A stretch of 64,000 nucleotides of DNA from CAYQXJ01 sp964421565 (GCA_964421565.1 CAYQXJ010000009.1:1-64000); one strand, 5' to 3'. Shown: positions 32,753-41,340, numbered from the stretch's first letter. Notes: generated by a model not told the origin, from the letters alone. Program-made: numbers and translations.

Positions 32753-33115
32753 ATGCTGAACGCGTGCAAATCGCTCGTCGTGATAGCCGCCGAAGGTGCC
32801 GGCCAGGCCGCCCAGAACGGCGGCCAGCAGCCCGACCTCGTGCAAACGCTCATGAGCATGGCGCCGATCATCCTCATCATCGTCGTCTTCTTCTGGCTGA
32901 TGAGCCGTTCGCAGAAGAAACGAGAGCAGGAGCGCCAGCAGATGCTGGAATCCGTCAAGGCGAAGGACGACGTGATGACCGTCGGCGGCATCCGCGGCCG
33001 AGTGGTGAGGGTAGACGACGATGGGATAGTGCTGCGCATCGACCCGGAGAAGGATGTCAAGGTGACGATGGCAAAGACAGGCATCGCGCGCATCATCGGC
33101 GACGAGGAGGAGTAG
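32753..33115 (+). CDS. yajC: YajC, Sec translocase auxiliary subunit
   Basis: A 120-aa protein with one membrane helix (about residues 36-56, MAPIILIIVVFFWLMS) followed by RSQKKREQERQQMLESVKAKDDVMTVGGIRGRVVRVDDDGIVLRI, the standard YajC sequence with its small cytoplasmic beta-domain. It associates with SecDF-YidC at the translocon. The ATG at 32753 has AAAGGGAG upstream. The tgt-yajC linkage is conserved across bacteria; here secD and secF do not follow, and a phosphoesterase gene comes next. Confidence 0.95.
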   Translation: MLNACKSLVVIAAEGAGQAAQNGGQQPDLVQTLMSMAPIILIIVVFFWLMSRSQKKREQERQQMLESVKAKDDVMTVGGIRGRVVRVDDDGIVLRIDPEKDVKVTMAKTGIARIIGDEEE

Positions 33116-33145
33116 TCCGCCGGCCGCGTTGTGCGAGGACGAGCC

Positions 33146-33838
33146 ATGCGCGTGCACGCCATCGCTGACTTGCACCTGTCCGGCACCGGCGAGAAGCCGA
33201 TGGACGTGTTTGGGCCCGAGTGGGTGGAGCACGACCGGCGCATCGCCGAGAACTGGCGCCGAACCGTTGCGGCGGATGATCTGGTGTTGATGCCCGGCGA
33301 CCTGAGCTGGGCGATGACGCTCGAGGAGGCCAAGGCTGACCTGGTAGACATCGGCGCCTTGCCCGGGGAGAAGTACTTCATCCGCGGCAATCACGACTAC
33401 TGGTGCACCGGTCCCGCACGGGTGCGCGCCGCCCTGCCACCCTCCCTACACTACGTGCGCTTTGGGGCCGCCGTGCACGGGGGCGTCGGCATCTGCGGTG
33501 TGCGCGGCTGGATTCCGCCGTGGCACGCCGACTACGCGCCCGAGGATGAGAGGCATTGGCGAAGGGCCATCGCTCGGCTGGAACTCTCCCTGGAGGCCCT
33601 GTCGGCATTGGAATGGAACACGGCGGTCGCCATCTTTCACTACCCGCCCCGCGCCGCCGATGAAGGTTCCGAGCTGACCCACCGCATACGCGACGCGGGT
33701 GTTAGCTGGTGCGTTTACGGGCACCTGCATGGCCGGGATGCCGCCGGGGCCTTCGAAGGCGAGGCGGAGGGTGTCACATACCGCTGCGTCAGCGCGGACC
33801 GGCTCGGCTTCGCCCCGCTCGAGCTGTTCTCGCTCTGA
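33146..33838 (+). CDS. Calcineurin-like metallophosphoesterase
   Basis: A 230-aa phosphoesterase with all metal-site motifs: IADLHLS (D-x-H) near the N-terminus, LVLMPGDLSW (GD), FIRGNHDYW (GNH[D/E]), IFHYPPR and VYGHLHGRD (GHxH). It belongs to the YkuE-like/predicted phosphohydrolase group of cytoplasmic di-metal enzymes; the substrate is not clear. The ATG at 33146 has GAGG about ten bases upstream and gives the usual N-terminus (MRVHAIADLHL); a GTG at 33131 is in frame. It lies 30 bases after yajC, in the place where secD often sits. Confidence 0.9.
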   Translation: MRVHAIADLHLSGTGEKPMDVFGPEWVEHDRRIAENWRRTVAADDLVLMPGDLSWAMTLEEAKADLVDIGALPGEKYFIRGNHDYWCTGPARVRAALPPSLHYVRFGAAVHGGVGICGVRGWIPPWHADYAPEDERHWRRAIARLELSLEALSALEWNTAVAIFHYPPRAADEGSELTHRIRDAGVSWCVYGHLHGRDAAGAFEGEAEGVTYRCVSADRLGFAPLELFSL

Positions 33839-33888
33839 TTTCGGCGAGCCCACATGCATTCGGAGACGGCTTGCCTTCTCGGGCTCCT

Positions 33889-33916
33889 TTTGCCAGCCAG
33901 GGCTGACCCATATAAT
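33889..33916 (+). promoter_or_regulatory. Promoter of the DUF4175-like gene
   Basis: A perfect -10 TATAAT (33911-33916) is preceded at 16 bases by a weak -35 TTTGCC (33889-33894). The ATG of the large membrane protein gene is 39 bases downstream of the -10. Confidence 0.45.
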
Positions 33917-33954
33917 GGTAGTAGGGAGCGAGCACTTGAACAGGTGCAGTCGAG

Positions 33955-36552
33955 ATGGCGAACCACAACCACACAGCCCTTACTGACCCCACTCTCGCGC
34001 TGCTGGCCCGTCTGCGGCGCAAGGTGTCGCTGGCCAGACTGGGCGGCGGGTACGTGGGCGTGGCGTTGGTCGTAGTGGGGCTGATGTTCGCCGGCGTGTT
34101 GCTGGACCATGCGGTTGTGCTGCAGAAGGGGGGGCGAGTTACGTTCTTTCGCTTCCTCATGCTTTCCTTTTGTGTGACGCTGCTGGTGGCGACGTTCTGG
34201 CCGCTGATGCGCCGGTTGAGCCCCCTGTACCTCGCGCGTCGGATCGAAACTTCGCGTCCCGAGCTGCGCAATCTGCTGACGACCTACCTGCAATGCCGAA
34301 CTGATCGCAGGACCCCCACCGAGGTGAAGAAGCTCCTCGGCCTGCGGGCCGCTGAATCGCTGCGCGGACAGGATGCCGAATCCGTCGTGGACTACACTCC
34401 GCTGCGCCGTTTCGCCGTCGCGCTGGGTGTGCTGACACTGGTGGCGTTGGCATATTCGGTGCTCTCGCCGAAGAGCACGGTCGTTAGCGTGGAGCGGCTT
34501 CTGTGGCCGAGGGCAGACATCCACCCGCCGACTGCGACGCGCCTGACACAGGTAGAGCCGGGCGAGGCATGGGTGGTGCGCGGCACGGCGCCGCAGCTTC
34601 TGGTGAGTGTGGGCGGAGTGCGGCCGGAGGCGGTTTATGCGCTCTGGCAGACAGGCGACCAGCCTGCGCGGCGCATGCTGCTGAATGAGGGCCGGGAGGG
34701 CGCCTGGAGTGCTGACCTGCCCCCATTGCTGGAGGATAGCACCTATTACGTGGTCGCGGCAGACACCCGAAGCGACCGCTTCACCATCCACACGGTGCCC
34801 AGGCCCGTTGTCGAGTCCGTGAGCATGCAGCTCGTGCCGCCGGCTTACACGGGGCTACCGGATAGAACCGTTGATGACCAGGAAGTGACAGTGCCGGAGG
34901 GCACGACGGTGCTGCTGACCGTCCGCACGAGCGTGCCGGCGGAGCGTGGCTATTTGCAGCGGACCGGCAACCGGCGCACCTGGCTGATGCCCAGGGCTGA
35001 CGGCACCGGGCTGGGAGGGGAGTTCACCGTGGTGAAGTCCGAATCCTTCACGGTACACTTCGAGAGTCCGCGCTACCCGGACGGATCGGTGTTCCGCAAC
35101 CTGTCGCCGCTCACATATCGCATCCACTGTGCCGAAGACGAGGCGCCGCGCCTGGAAGTGCTGGCGCCCCCGGATGGGGCGCGGGTGAAGCCCGACGATG
35201 TCGTCGCCTTGCGCTACTCAGTATCTGACGACCATGGGCTGTCCGCGGTGCGGCTGCGCTACAGCGTCAACGGTTCATTCCTGCCCCCCGTGCCGTTGGC
35301 CGTGCCGAGCGCGGCCAGCGCAGAGGACCAGCAGTACGAGTGGGATCTGGCGCAGATACCCGCGCGAGGCGGTCAGGTGATCGCCTACTACGTCGAGGCC
35401 GACGATAATCGGCCGCAGGCTCCGAACACGGGCCATTCGCCGGTGCGTCGGCTCTTCGTCGAGCGGACGGGGCCTGGGAAAGAGCCGTCCGGGGCGCCCC
35501 CCGGCGCGGCCGAACAGCCCCCTCAGGGCGGGGGTGCGAGGAGAGCGGCGGCAGCAGAGCGGCTGCGTAGCGACGAGCGGGAGGCCCCTGTGCAGCAGAG
35601 CGAACCGCGTGCAGGGCAGCCACCCGGGCAGCGGCAGGATGCGGAACCGCCCGAAGGCGAGGCACAGAGCGGGCAGGCGCCGGACGATGACAGTGCGTTC
35701 GAGGCGTTCCTGGAGCGTTTGCGCGAACTGCGGCGCGCCGCCCGCCCCGACTCGCCGAAAGCCGATCGGGAATTGGACCCTACTGGCGAGAAGCGTGCGG
35801 AGGGCGAGGGTGGGCGCCCGGGCACCGCCTCGGGCGGAGGCAGTGGGTCAGCGATCGGCGAGGGGCAATCGGACGCCGCGCCGGAGACCGGAACTGCGGC
35901 GAGCGGTTCCTCAGGTTCGCGACATGCCCCCCGGGCGGATAGCACCGGTGCAGAGCCGGGGGGAAGCGAGGCAGGCGAGAGTGGCGCGCAAGGCGCAGAT
36001 GGCGAGGATAACTACACTGCGACGGGCGAGCGACCTGCGAGTGCAGGCGCGGCGGAGGCCGATGGCGCTGCGGGCGAAGCTGAAATCCCAACGAGTGATC
36101 AGGAGTCGGGTGGCGGGGGAGTGCAGGGCGAAGGGGCCGCCCGGATCGCCCCGCCCGGCGAACCGGAGGACAGGCCGCTGCGCACATGGGAGGATCTGGA
36201 CGCCGCTGTGCGCGAGCTGGAGACGATGGCCCAGCAGCGGGACGCGGAGCGAGCCTTCCAGGATCTGGGGATCAACCGGGAGAAGCTGCGGGAGTTCATC
36301 CAGGAATACCGCAGTTTCCGCCGGCGCTCGCAGGCGGGGGCCGAGCCGGAGCCGAGCGCCGGTAGGGGGGAGGAGCCCGGGCGGTTGCTCCGCGGCGAGG
36401 CCGCTGACCGTGAATTGAGCGCAGGGGACGCTTCTGCGTCGAAGGGCGAGAGTGACGAGCTGCGCGCACGCTTCGAGCGTGCCGCCGAGCTGCCCCCCCG
36501 CTGGCGCGAGACCGTCGACCAGTACTACCGCGCATTGTCGGAAGAGAGATGA
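33955..36552 (+). CDS. Large DUF4175-like membrane protein with low-complexity tail
   Basis: An 865-aa protein. Two membrane helices near the N-terminus (about residues 30-55 and 62-82) and a third at about 143-163 match the DUF4175 layout, in which an N-terminal three-helix membrane part carries a large extracytoplasmic domain. Residues about 180-510 are beta-rich, ending in immunoglobulin-like pieces (VVALRYSVSDDHGLSAVRLRYSVN and VIAYYVEADDN). Residues about 510-760 are Gly/Glu/Ala/Pro-rich and probably disordered. The last 100 residues are helical (LDAAVRELETMAQQRDAERAFQDLGINREKLREF). In planctomycetes and relatives such genes sit with MoxR ATPase and DUF58 genes; none is seen here. Its stop overlaps nadB (ATGA). 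Function is unknown; an envelope role is inferred. Confidence 0.72.
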   Translation: MANHNHTALTDPTLALLARLRRKVSLARLGGGYVGVALVVVGLMFAGVLLDHAVVLQKGGRVTFFRFLMLSFCVTLLVATFWPLMRRLSPLYLARRIETSRPELRNLLTTYLQCRTDRRTPTEVKKLLGLRAAESLRGQDAESVVDYTPLRRFAVALGVLTLVALAYSVLSPKSTVVSVERLLWPRADIHPPTATRLTQVEPGEAWVVRGTAPQLLVSVGGVRPEAVYALWQTGDQPARRMLLNEGREGAWSADLPPLLEDSTYYVVAADTRSDRFTIHTVPRPVVESVSMQLVPPAYTGLPDRTVDDQEVTVPEGTTVLLTVRTSVPAERGYLQRTGNRRTWLMPRADGTGLGGEFTVVKSESFTVHFESPRYPDGSVFRNLSPLTYRIHCAEDEAPRLEVLAPPDGARVKPDDVVALRYSVSDDHGLSAVRLRYSVNGSFLPPVPLAVPSAASAEDQQYEWDLAQIPARGGQVIAYYVEADDNRPQAPNTGHSPVRRLFVERTGPGKEPSGAPPGAAEQPPQGGGARRAAAAERLRSDEREAPVQQSEPRAGQPPGQRQDAEPPEGEAQSGQAPDDDSAFEAFLERLRELRRAARPDSPKADRELDPTGEKRAEGEGGRPGTASGGGSGSAIGEGQSDAAPETGTAASGSSGSRHAPRADSTGAEPGGSEAGESGAQGADGEDNYTATGERPASAGAAEADGAAGEAEIPTSDQESGGGGVQGEGAARIAPPGEPEDRPLRTWEDLDAAVRELETMAQQRDAERAFQDLGINREKLREFIQEYRSFRRRSQAGAEPEPSAGRGEEPGRLLRGEAADRELSAGDASASKGESDELRARFERAAELPPRWRETVDQYYRALSEER

Positions 36553-38171
36553 GAAAACCACTACGCCTGCGCCGCTACCTCGTGCATTTCAGCAGTTACA
36601 ATGTGCCCCAGATATTCACCGACGTGCTGGTTCTCGGCAGCGGCGTTGGGGGGCTAAGCACCGTGCTGTGCCTGCCAAACGACATCTCCGCCGTGGTGGT
36701 GACCAAGGGGAGCCTGGACGAGAGCAACACGGCGGAAGCGCAGGGCGGCGTGGCGGCGGCGGTGGGCGCAGACGACTCGCCTCAAGACCACTATCGCGAC
36801 ACTGTGGAGGCCGGCTGCGGTCTGTGCGATCCGCAGGCCGTGCGGACAGTAACCGAGAGTGGTCCGGAGCGCATCGAGTGGCTGCGTGAACTCGGCGTGA
36901 GCTTTGACCGTGAGAGTGCGGGGCCGGCGCTCACCCGCGAGGGCGGGCACGGCGCCCACCGCATCCTGCACGCCAATGGCGATGCCACCGGCCGGGCGAT
37001 CGTTGATGTCCTGACGGCCAGGGTCAGCGAGCGGCAGCAGGTGGAGTTGCTGACTGACACCTTTGCCCTTGACTTGCTCACGCTCGACGGCGTTTGCCAC
37101 GGGGCTCTGGTCTGGCACCCTTCGCACGGGCTGATGATGGTGCGCGCCAAGCAGACCGTGCTCGCCACCGGCGGAGCGGGCCGCGTCCATCGGGAAACGA
37201 CGAACCCCCGTGTGGCCACCGGCGACGGTGTCGCGATGGCCTTCCGGGCCGGGGCTTCGTTGCAGGACATGGAGTTCGTGCAGTTTCATCCCACCACGCT
37301 TTACGTCGCGGGTGCTTCGCGCGCGCTGATCAGCGAAGCGATGCGTGGGGAGGGCGCCATACTGCGCAATCGAGAGGGCGAGCGGTTCATGCCCGGATAC
37401 CACCCGGACGGGGAACTGGCCCCGCGCGACGTGGTGAGCCGCAGCATCATCGAGGAGATGGCCCGCACGCGCCACACGAACGTCTACCTTGACGTGCGTG
37501 AGATGTCTGCGGAGTTCCTGGAGAGTCGCTTCCCCACGATCACCCGCTTGTGCCGGCGGTTCGGGCTCGAGCCTTCGGAGGACCTGATCCCCGTGCGGCC
37601 TGCGGCGCACTACATGATCGGCGGGGTGCGGACCGACCTCGACGGTCGGACGGCCATCAAGAGCCTGCTGGCTTGCGGCGAAGTGGCCTGCACCGGGCTG
37701 CATGGGGCGAACCGGCTGGGCAGCAACTCTCTGCTGGAGGGCCTTGTCTTTGCCCGTCGCTGTGCAGAGGCCGCCGTGGCGGGCCTGCGCAGGATGGTCG
37801 AACCCCTCTCCGTGCATGCCCTGCAGGGCCTGCCCCAGGAGCCGGCTTACGGCAACCTGAATCTGACGGACGTGGAGAACTCGCTGCGAAGCGTCATGTG
37901 GCGCTCCGCCGGTGTGGTGCGCAGCGCGGAGGGCCTGGACGAAGCGCTGGAGATGATCACCTTCTGGTGCCGCTACGTGATGGACAAGGAGTTTGAGGGT
38001 CCCCAGGGCTGGCAGCTACAGAACATGTTGACCGTGGCCCGCCTGGTCGCCATGTGCGCCCGCCAGCGGGAGGAATCGCGCGGCGTGCATTACCGCAGCG
38101 ATTTCCCGCACACCTCGCCCGACTGGCAGCGCCATATCGTGATCGCCAACACCGGCGAGGACTGGCTCTGA
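36549..38171 (+). CDS. nadB: L-aspartate oxidase
   Basis: A flavoprotein that oxidises L-aspartate to iminoaspartate, the first step of de novo NAD synthesis. The 540-aa protein shows the FAD-binding GSGVGGLSTVL near residue 32, the NTAEAQGGVAAA loop, HGAHRILHANGDATGRAI, QFHPTTLYV, SEAMRGEGAILRN (active-site Arg region), RPAAHYMIGGVRTDLDGRT and LHGANRLGSNSLLEGLVFA, all typical of NadB rather than succinate dehydrogenase. It is translationally coupled (ATGA overlap) to the DUF4175-like gene. No nadA or nadC adjoins it. Confidence 0.95.
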   Translation: MRKPLRLRRYLVHFSSYNVPQIFTDVLVLGSGVGGLSTVLCLPNDISAVVVTKGSLDESNTAEAQGGVAAAVGADDSPQDHYRDTVEAGCGLCDPQAVRTVTESGPERIEWLRELGVSFDRESAGPALTREGGHGAHRILHANGDATGRAIVDVLTARVSERQQVELLTDTFALDLLTLDGVCHGALVWHPSHGLMMVRAKQTVLATGGAGRVHRETTNPRVATGDGVAMAFRAGASLQDMEFVQFHPTTLYVAGASRALISEAMRGEGAILRNREGERFMPGYHPDGELAPRDVVSRSIIEEMARTRHTNVYLDVREMSAEFLESRFPTITRLCRRFGLEPSEDLIPVRPAAHYMIGGVRTDLDGRTAIKSLLACGEVACTGLHGANRLGSNSLLEGLVFARRCAEAAVAGLRRMVEPLSVHALQGLPQEPAYGNLNLTDVENSLRSVMWRSAGVVRSAEGLDEALEMITFWCRYVMDKEFEGPQGWQLQNMLTVARLVAMCARQREESRGVHYRSDFPHTSPDWQRHIVIANTGEDWL

Positions 38172-38187
38172 GGACCGGTTCTGCCCG

Positions 38188-38370
38188 GGGCCCTTCATCA
38201 GGTCATGGAGCTGAAGAGGCGTGAGCACTGAACATCGCGGCGCGCGATGGAGTCGACGTCAGGCGTCAACACGCGGCGGCCGTTTATCCGAGCACCGAGT
38301 GGTTCGTGTCGTCGGCGATGAACCACAGGATGCCGGGCCGCTGCCGTAACGCTCTCTGGGAGCTCAACGG
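38188..38370 (-). pseudogene. Broken sulfatase N-terminus
   Basis: On the minus strand, RPGILWFIADDTNHSVLG (about 38340-38287) is the opening strand of a type-I sulfatase (RPNIL..F..DD...LG) and then meets a TAA stop. In another frame directly after it, RVLTPDVDSIARRDVQCSRLFSSMT (about 38277-38200) continues the same fold (TPNxDxxAxxGxxFxxxF) and ends at a TGA just before the CxPSR motif would occur. A frameshift and stop therefore inactivate it, and the rest of the gene is missing. It lies in the 215-base gap between nadB and the UroD-like gene. Confidence 0.6.
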
Positions 38371-38386
38371 CTTCTGCCCATCCGAC

Positions 38387-39466
38387 TCAGACCTCCGCTG
38401 CGGCGATCATGCGGTCAGCTTCATCGACGGAGCCGGCGCGCATGGTGAAGATGAAGTCCTGGAGTCGCGCTCCGAACTCGCGTTTCAGCGTGAGCAGATC
38501 ATCCATTTCCCGCAGGTAGGTGAACACGCGCTTGCCGGCGTCGATGGTCTTGTGGTAGAGCGGCCACCAGCGTTTGGCGACGGGGGGTGGGGCGCCGCCC
38601 CCCGGCACCCACTGGATGGCACGCAGGCGTTCGATGCCGAGCAGGTGGTCGTGGTGGGGGATGGCGCCCGGCCCGTCCCAGTGATAGAAGGGATAGCTGG
38701 TCCGCTCGCACATTTCGGTCAGCAGCGGCACCATGAAGTCGGCGAACATCTCGGGGCTGATCATCGCACTGAAGTCGCACTGGAGCTTCACCGTGCGCCC
38801 GGGCCCCCAGATCCACCAATGGCTGCCCCCGACCTCGTCGCGGAACATGTCGTAGAGAACGTCGTAGTAGTAGAAGTAGCAGTCGGTCAGGGAGCGCATG
38901 CAATCGCGCACCCAGCGGGGCCGCTCTATCAGGTCGATGAGCAGTCGTTCGGTGCCGCGCAGGGCGGCCAGCGTGTCGAGCCCCTCGATCAGGTCGGGCC
39001 AGACGACCATGAACTTGCCCCTGGCAAGGCGCAACTGCTCGCGTGCCAGGCGGAGGGTGAAGTCCCAGTAGAAGTTGGTGCGATCGACCTCAAAGGCGGC
39101 TTCCTCGGGCTCGTCAATGCACGGCTCGAACCAGACGGTTGTCTGCCCTTCCACGGCCGTGCTGCCCAGGTACAGTGCCAGACAGTTCGGGCCGAGGTCG
39201 GGGGCGACGCAGGGGACGGCTTCGCCGAGGTAGTGCGTCGCCACGCACTGGCGCGCCGAGACGTAAACCCGGTCCTCCAGGCTGATGGTGGAGTAGCGGC
39301 GACAGAGCACGCCCTCTGGCTTCGGCATCTCGGGGACGGTCTCCAGGAGCTTTTCACGCGGCGCGGTGATCAACAGGGCCGGTCGGCCGATATCCTCGCC
39401 GGCCCACCAGGCGCCCAGGCGCGCGCGCACTGCGTCCATGTCGGGCCGGTACAGCAGTCCTGCCAC
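38387..39466 (-). CDS. Uroporphyrinogen-decarboxylase-like (methyltransferase-type) protein
   Basis: A 359-aa UroD-superfamily TIM barrel. The N-terminal DAVRARLGAWWAGEDIGRPALLIT, the SAMISPEMFADFMVPLLTEMCERT segment, YPFYHWDGPGAIPHHDHLLGI (His/Asp strand) and the final VPGGGAPPP loop match the divergent UroD/MtaA-like proteins abundant in Lentisphaerae-type and planctomycete genomes, which lack the haem-pathway signature RQAGRY and are thought to be corrinoid methyltransferases or of unknown function. The gene uses a GTG start with GGAGG eight bases upstream. It is 36 bases upstream of nothing obvious on its own strand: pyrI ends beyond its start, so it could be read through from pyrBI. Confidence 0.75.
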   Translation of the reverse strand: MAGLLYRPDMDAVRARLGAWWAGEDIGRPALLITAPREKLLETVPEMPKPEGVLCRRYSTISLEDRVYVSARQCVATHYLGEAVPCVAPDLGPNCLALYLGSTAVEGQTTVWFEPCIDEPEEAAFEVDRTNFYWDFTLRLAREQLRLARGKFMVVWPDLIEGLDTLAALRGTERLLIDLIERPRWVRDCMRSLTDCYFYYYDVLYDMFRDEVGGSHWWIWGPGRTVKLQCDFSAMISPEMFADFMVPLLTEMCERTSYPFYHWDGPGAIPHHDHLLGIERLRAIQWVPGGGAPPPVAKRWWPLYHKTIDAGKRVFTYLREMDDLLTLKREFGARLQDFIFTMRAGSVDEADRMIAAAEV

Positions 39467-39502
39467 AGCTTCTTCCTCCGGTTGCGGGTTCCTGGTGGGG
39501 GG

Positions 39503-39973
39503 TTACTTCACCACGATGTCGCGTCCGCTCATTATGCGTTCGCAGTAGGTGCAGCGAATCGTGGGGGGAGTGGAGTGCATGACGTCGAAGCAGGTCTCGA
39601 CGCCTTGCTGGTTGGTCACGCAGTTGGGGTTTGCGCACAGCAGCATCCCCTCCACGCGGTCGGGCGCTTCGACTTTGCGCTTCTCCACGACGCCGTAGTC
39701 CTTGATGATGTTGACGGTCGCGTCGGGAGCAATCAGCGCAATGCGGTTGACCTCCGCAGGGGTGACCTCGCGGTCCTCGATCTTGATCAGACCCTTGCGT
39801 CCGAGACGGTCGCTCGGCAGGTTGACGCCGATCAGCACCATGCGCTCTTCCTGCATCAGGTTCAGGATCTCGACCACCTTGAAGGTGACCTCGTTGCGGA
39901 TGTGGTCGATGACCGTTCCGTTGCGGATGGCCGAGACGTTCAGTTCCTGGGGGGCGCTGTTCTTGGGGCTCAT
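39503..39973 (-). CDS. pyrI: Aspartate carbamoyltransferase regulatory chain
   Basis: The zinc-containing subunit that binds nucleotide effectors and tunes PyrB. The 156-aa protein has the allosteric domain (NGTVIDHI at about residues 19-26, IGVNLPSDRLGRKGLIKIE) and the zinc domain with four cysteines in CANPNC and CTYC. The start at 39973 is one base after the pyrB stop, with GGAAGG upstream; the open frame runs further but those codons lie inside pyrB. PyrI is well known from enterics and archaea and is less widespread in other bacteria, so this enzyme is likely a class-B, allosterically regulated holoenzyme. Confidence 0.95.
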   Translation of the reverse strand: MSPKNSAPQELNVSAIRNGTVIDHIRNEVTFKVVEILNLMQEERMVLIGVNLPSDRLGRKGLIKIEDREVTPAEVNRIALIAPDATVNIIKDYGVVEKRKVEAPDRVEGMLLCANPNCVTNQQGVETCFDVMHSTPPTIRCTYCERIMSGRDIVVK

Positions 39974-39974
39974 G

Positions 39975-40895
39975 TCAGGCCTTCCCGAGCACTTTGGCGA
40001 GCAATGCCTGGCGGATGGGCACGCCGTTACGCGCCTGCTCGAAGTACACCGCATACGGCGTATCGTCCAGATCGGGAGCGAGCTCGTCAACGCGAGGCAG
40101 GGGGTGCATGATGCGCAGCTCGTCGCGGGCGCCGCACTCCTCGAGCAGTGCGCCGTCGATCCGATAGGCGCCTTTCACGCGTTCGTATTCCAGACTGTCG
40201 GCGAACCGCTCGCGCTGCAGCCGCGTGCAGTAGAGGATGTCGAGCTCGGGGATGACGGAGCGCAGGTCCTCTGTCTGTTCGACCTGGACTTCGGCGCGTT
40301 CGAGTTCCTGTATAACATTCGGCGGGGGCGTGAGCGTCGTGGGTGAGACGAAGACCTGCCGGCATTCGAAGCGCGTCAGTGCGGTGGTCAACGAGTGCAC
40401 CGTGCGTCCGTACTTCAGGTCGCCGACAAAGCCGACCGTCAGGCCGTCGATCCCGCCCCGCACCTTCTGGATGGTGTAGAGGTCCAGGAAGGTTTGCGTG
40501 GGGTGCTGGTTTGCGCCGTCCCCGGCGTTGATGACGGGGACGCCGCAGATCTGGGCCGCAAGCCTGGCCGCCCCCTCCCACGGGTGACGCAGAGCGATGA
40601 TGTCGCAATAGCCGGCCACGATGCGGACGGCATCGCTGAGCGATTCCCCTTTCTTGAACGAGGAATGCTCCGGGTCTCCGAAGTCGAGCACCTGTCCCCC
40701 CAGGCGCATCATCGCCGAGCAGAAGCTGAGCTTCGTCCGCGTGGAGGGTTCCAGGAACATGGTGCAGAGAACCCGGCCCTCCAGCAACCCGAAGTGATCC
40801 TCGGCTTCCATCTCGGCGGCGAGCGCCAGCACGTGGAGGATGGCGTCACGTTCGAACTCGCGGATGCTGATGACGCTTCCGTTGTAGCCGAACAT
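39975..40895 (-). CDS. pyrB: Aspartate carbamoyltransferase catalytic chain
   Basis: Joins carbamoyl phosphate and aspartate, committing to pyrimidine synthesis. The 306-aa protein has the carbamoyl-phosphate loop EPSTRTKLSF (about residues 49-58), the SSFKKGESL loop (active-site Lys), HPWEGAAR, INAGDGANQHPTQTFLDLYT, and the aspartate-site HPLPRVDEL near the C-terminus. It is directly followed by pyrI in the same transcript. A promoter with an adjacent strong palindrome lies upstream. Confidence 0.97.
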   Translation of the reverse strand: MFGYNGSVISIREFERDAILHVLALAAEMEAEDHFGLLEGRVLCTMFLEPSTRTKLSFCSAMMRLGGQVLDFGDPEHSSFKKGESLSDAVRIVAGYCDIIALRHPWEGAARLAAQICGVPVINAGDGANQHPTQTFLDLYTIQKVRGGIDGLTVGFVGDLKYGRTVHSLTTALTRFECRQVFVSPTTLTPPPNVIQELERAEVQVEQTEDLRSVIPELDILYCTRLQRERFADSLEYERVKGAYRIDGALLEECGARDELRIMHPLPRVDELAPDLDDTPYAVYFEQARNGVPIRQALLAKVLGKA

Positions 40896-40935
40896 TCGCT
40901 ATCGATCTCCGGGTTCGTGCAAGGGCGCATCGCGG

Positions 40936-40978
40936 GCCGCCGTGGCGGCGATTATACAGCACGTGCTTCTGCATGCAA
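40936..40978 (-). promoter_or_regulatory. pyrBI promoter with start-site palindrome
   Basis: Reading left: -35 TTGCAT (plus-strand 40973-40978), 16-base spacer, perfect -10 TATAAT (plus-strand 40951-40956). One base beyond the -10 is GCCGCC-GT-GGCGGC (40936-40949), two perfect 6-bp arms. It may be an operator over the transcription start or a very stable hairpin at the 5' end of the mRNA. No leader peptide with a pyrimidine-rich attenuator like that of enteric pyrBI is evident. Confidence 0.5.
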
Positions 40979-41058
40979 CTCCGGCCACGGGCGGAGAATC
41001 GGTGAAGAGCGTCTCCGGGATGGCTCTGCGCTTCGAGCCAGTAGCGTTCGACCCGTTC

Positions 41059-41340
41059 GCCGCCCACCGTTTCGGCTAACACCATGGTGGCATCGTCGGT
41101 GGGGTGAGCCCTGGCGCGAAACTCGTCCAGCGTGGCGATCATGTTCTGCAGGAAGTCCGACCCCTCGGCGCTGAGGCTTTCTCGCACGGCACGGTGCAGT
41201 TGCTCGCGCCCGAATCGCTCCCCGGGGGGGTGGTTGCGTCCAGCGCGCTTACCAGCGGGTGCGGCGACGAGGAGCACTTGCGGCTGAAGGTGTCGGCTAT
41301 CTGCGACATGCGGCAAGCCCCCCCCCGGCAGTGTGGCGGA
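41059..41340 (-). pseudogene. Decayed C-terminus of a SpoIIE/PP2C-type phosphatase
   Basis: On the minus strand, PPGERFGREQLHRAVRESL, then FLQNMIATLDEFRARAHPTDDATMVLAE (about 41229-41070), is the tail of a SpoIIE-type phosphatase (FGxxRL...LxxxLxxF...DDxTxVV). Just upstream in the same frame HLQPQVLLVAAPAGKRAGRN occupies the place of L.PGD.LLLYTDG..EAR, with the metal-ligand TDG replaced by PAG. No start or N-terminal domain exists; runs of G and C (about 41220-41227 and 41319-41327) may have caused frameshifts. It fills the only gap of more than 300 bases in the window (40896-41390); apart from it and the pyrB promoter I see nothing else there. Confidence 0.55.

Noticed and set aside
38306..40111. 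601-aa rightward open frame over the UroD-like and pyrI genes
   Set aside because: Low-information His/Gly/Asp/Val-rich translation typical of an antisense frame; the opposite strand encodes recognisable proteins.
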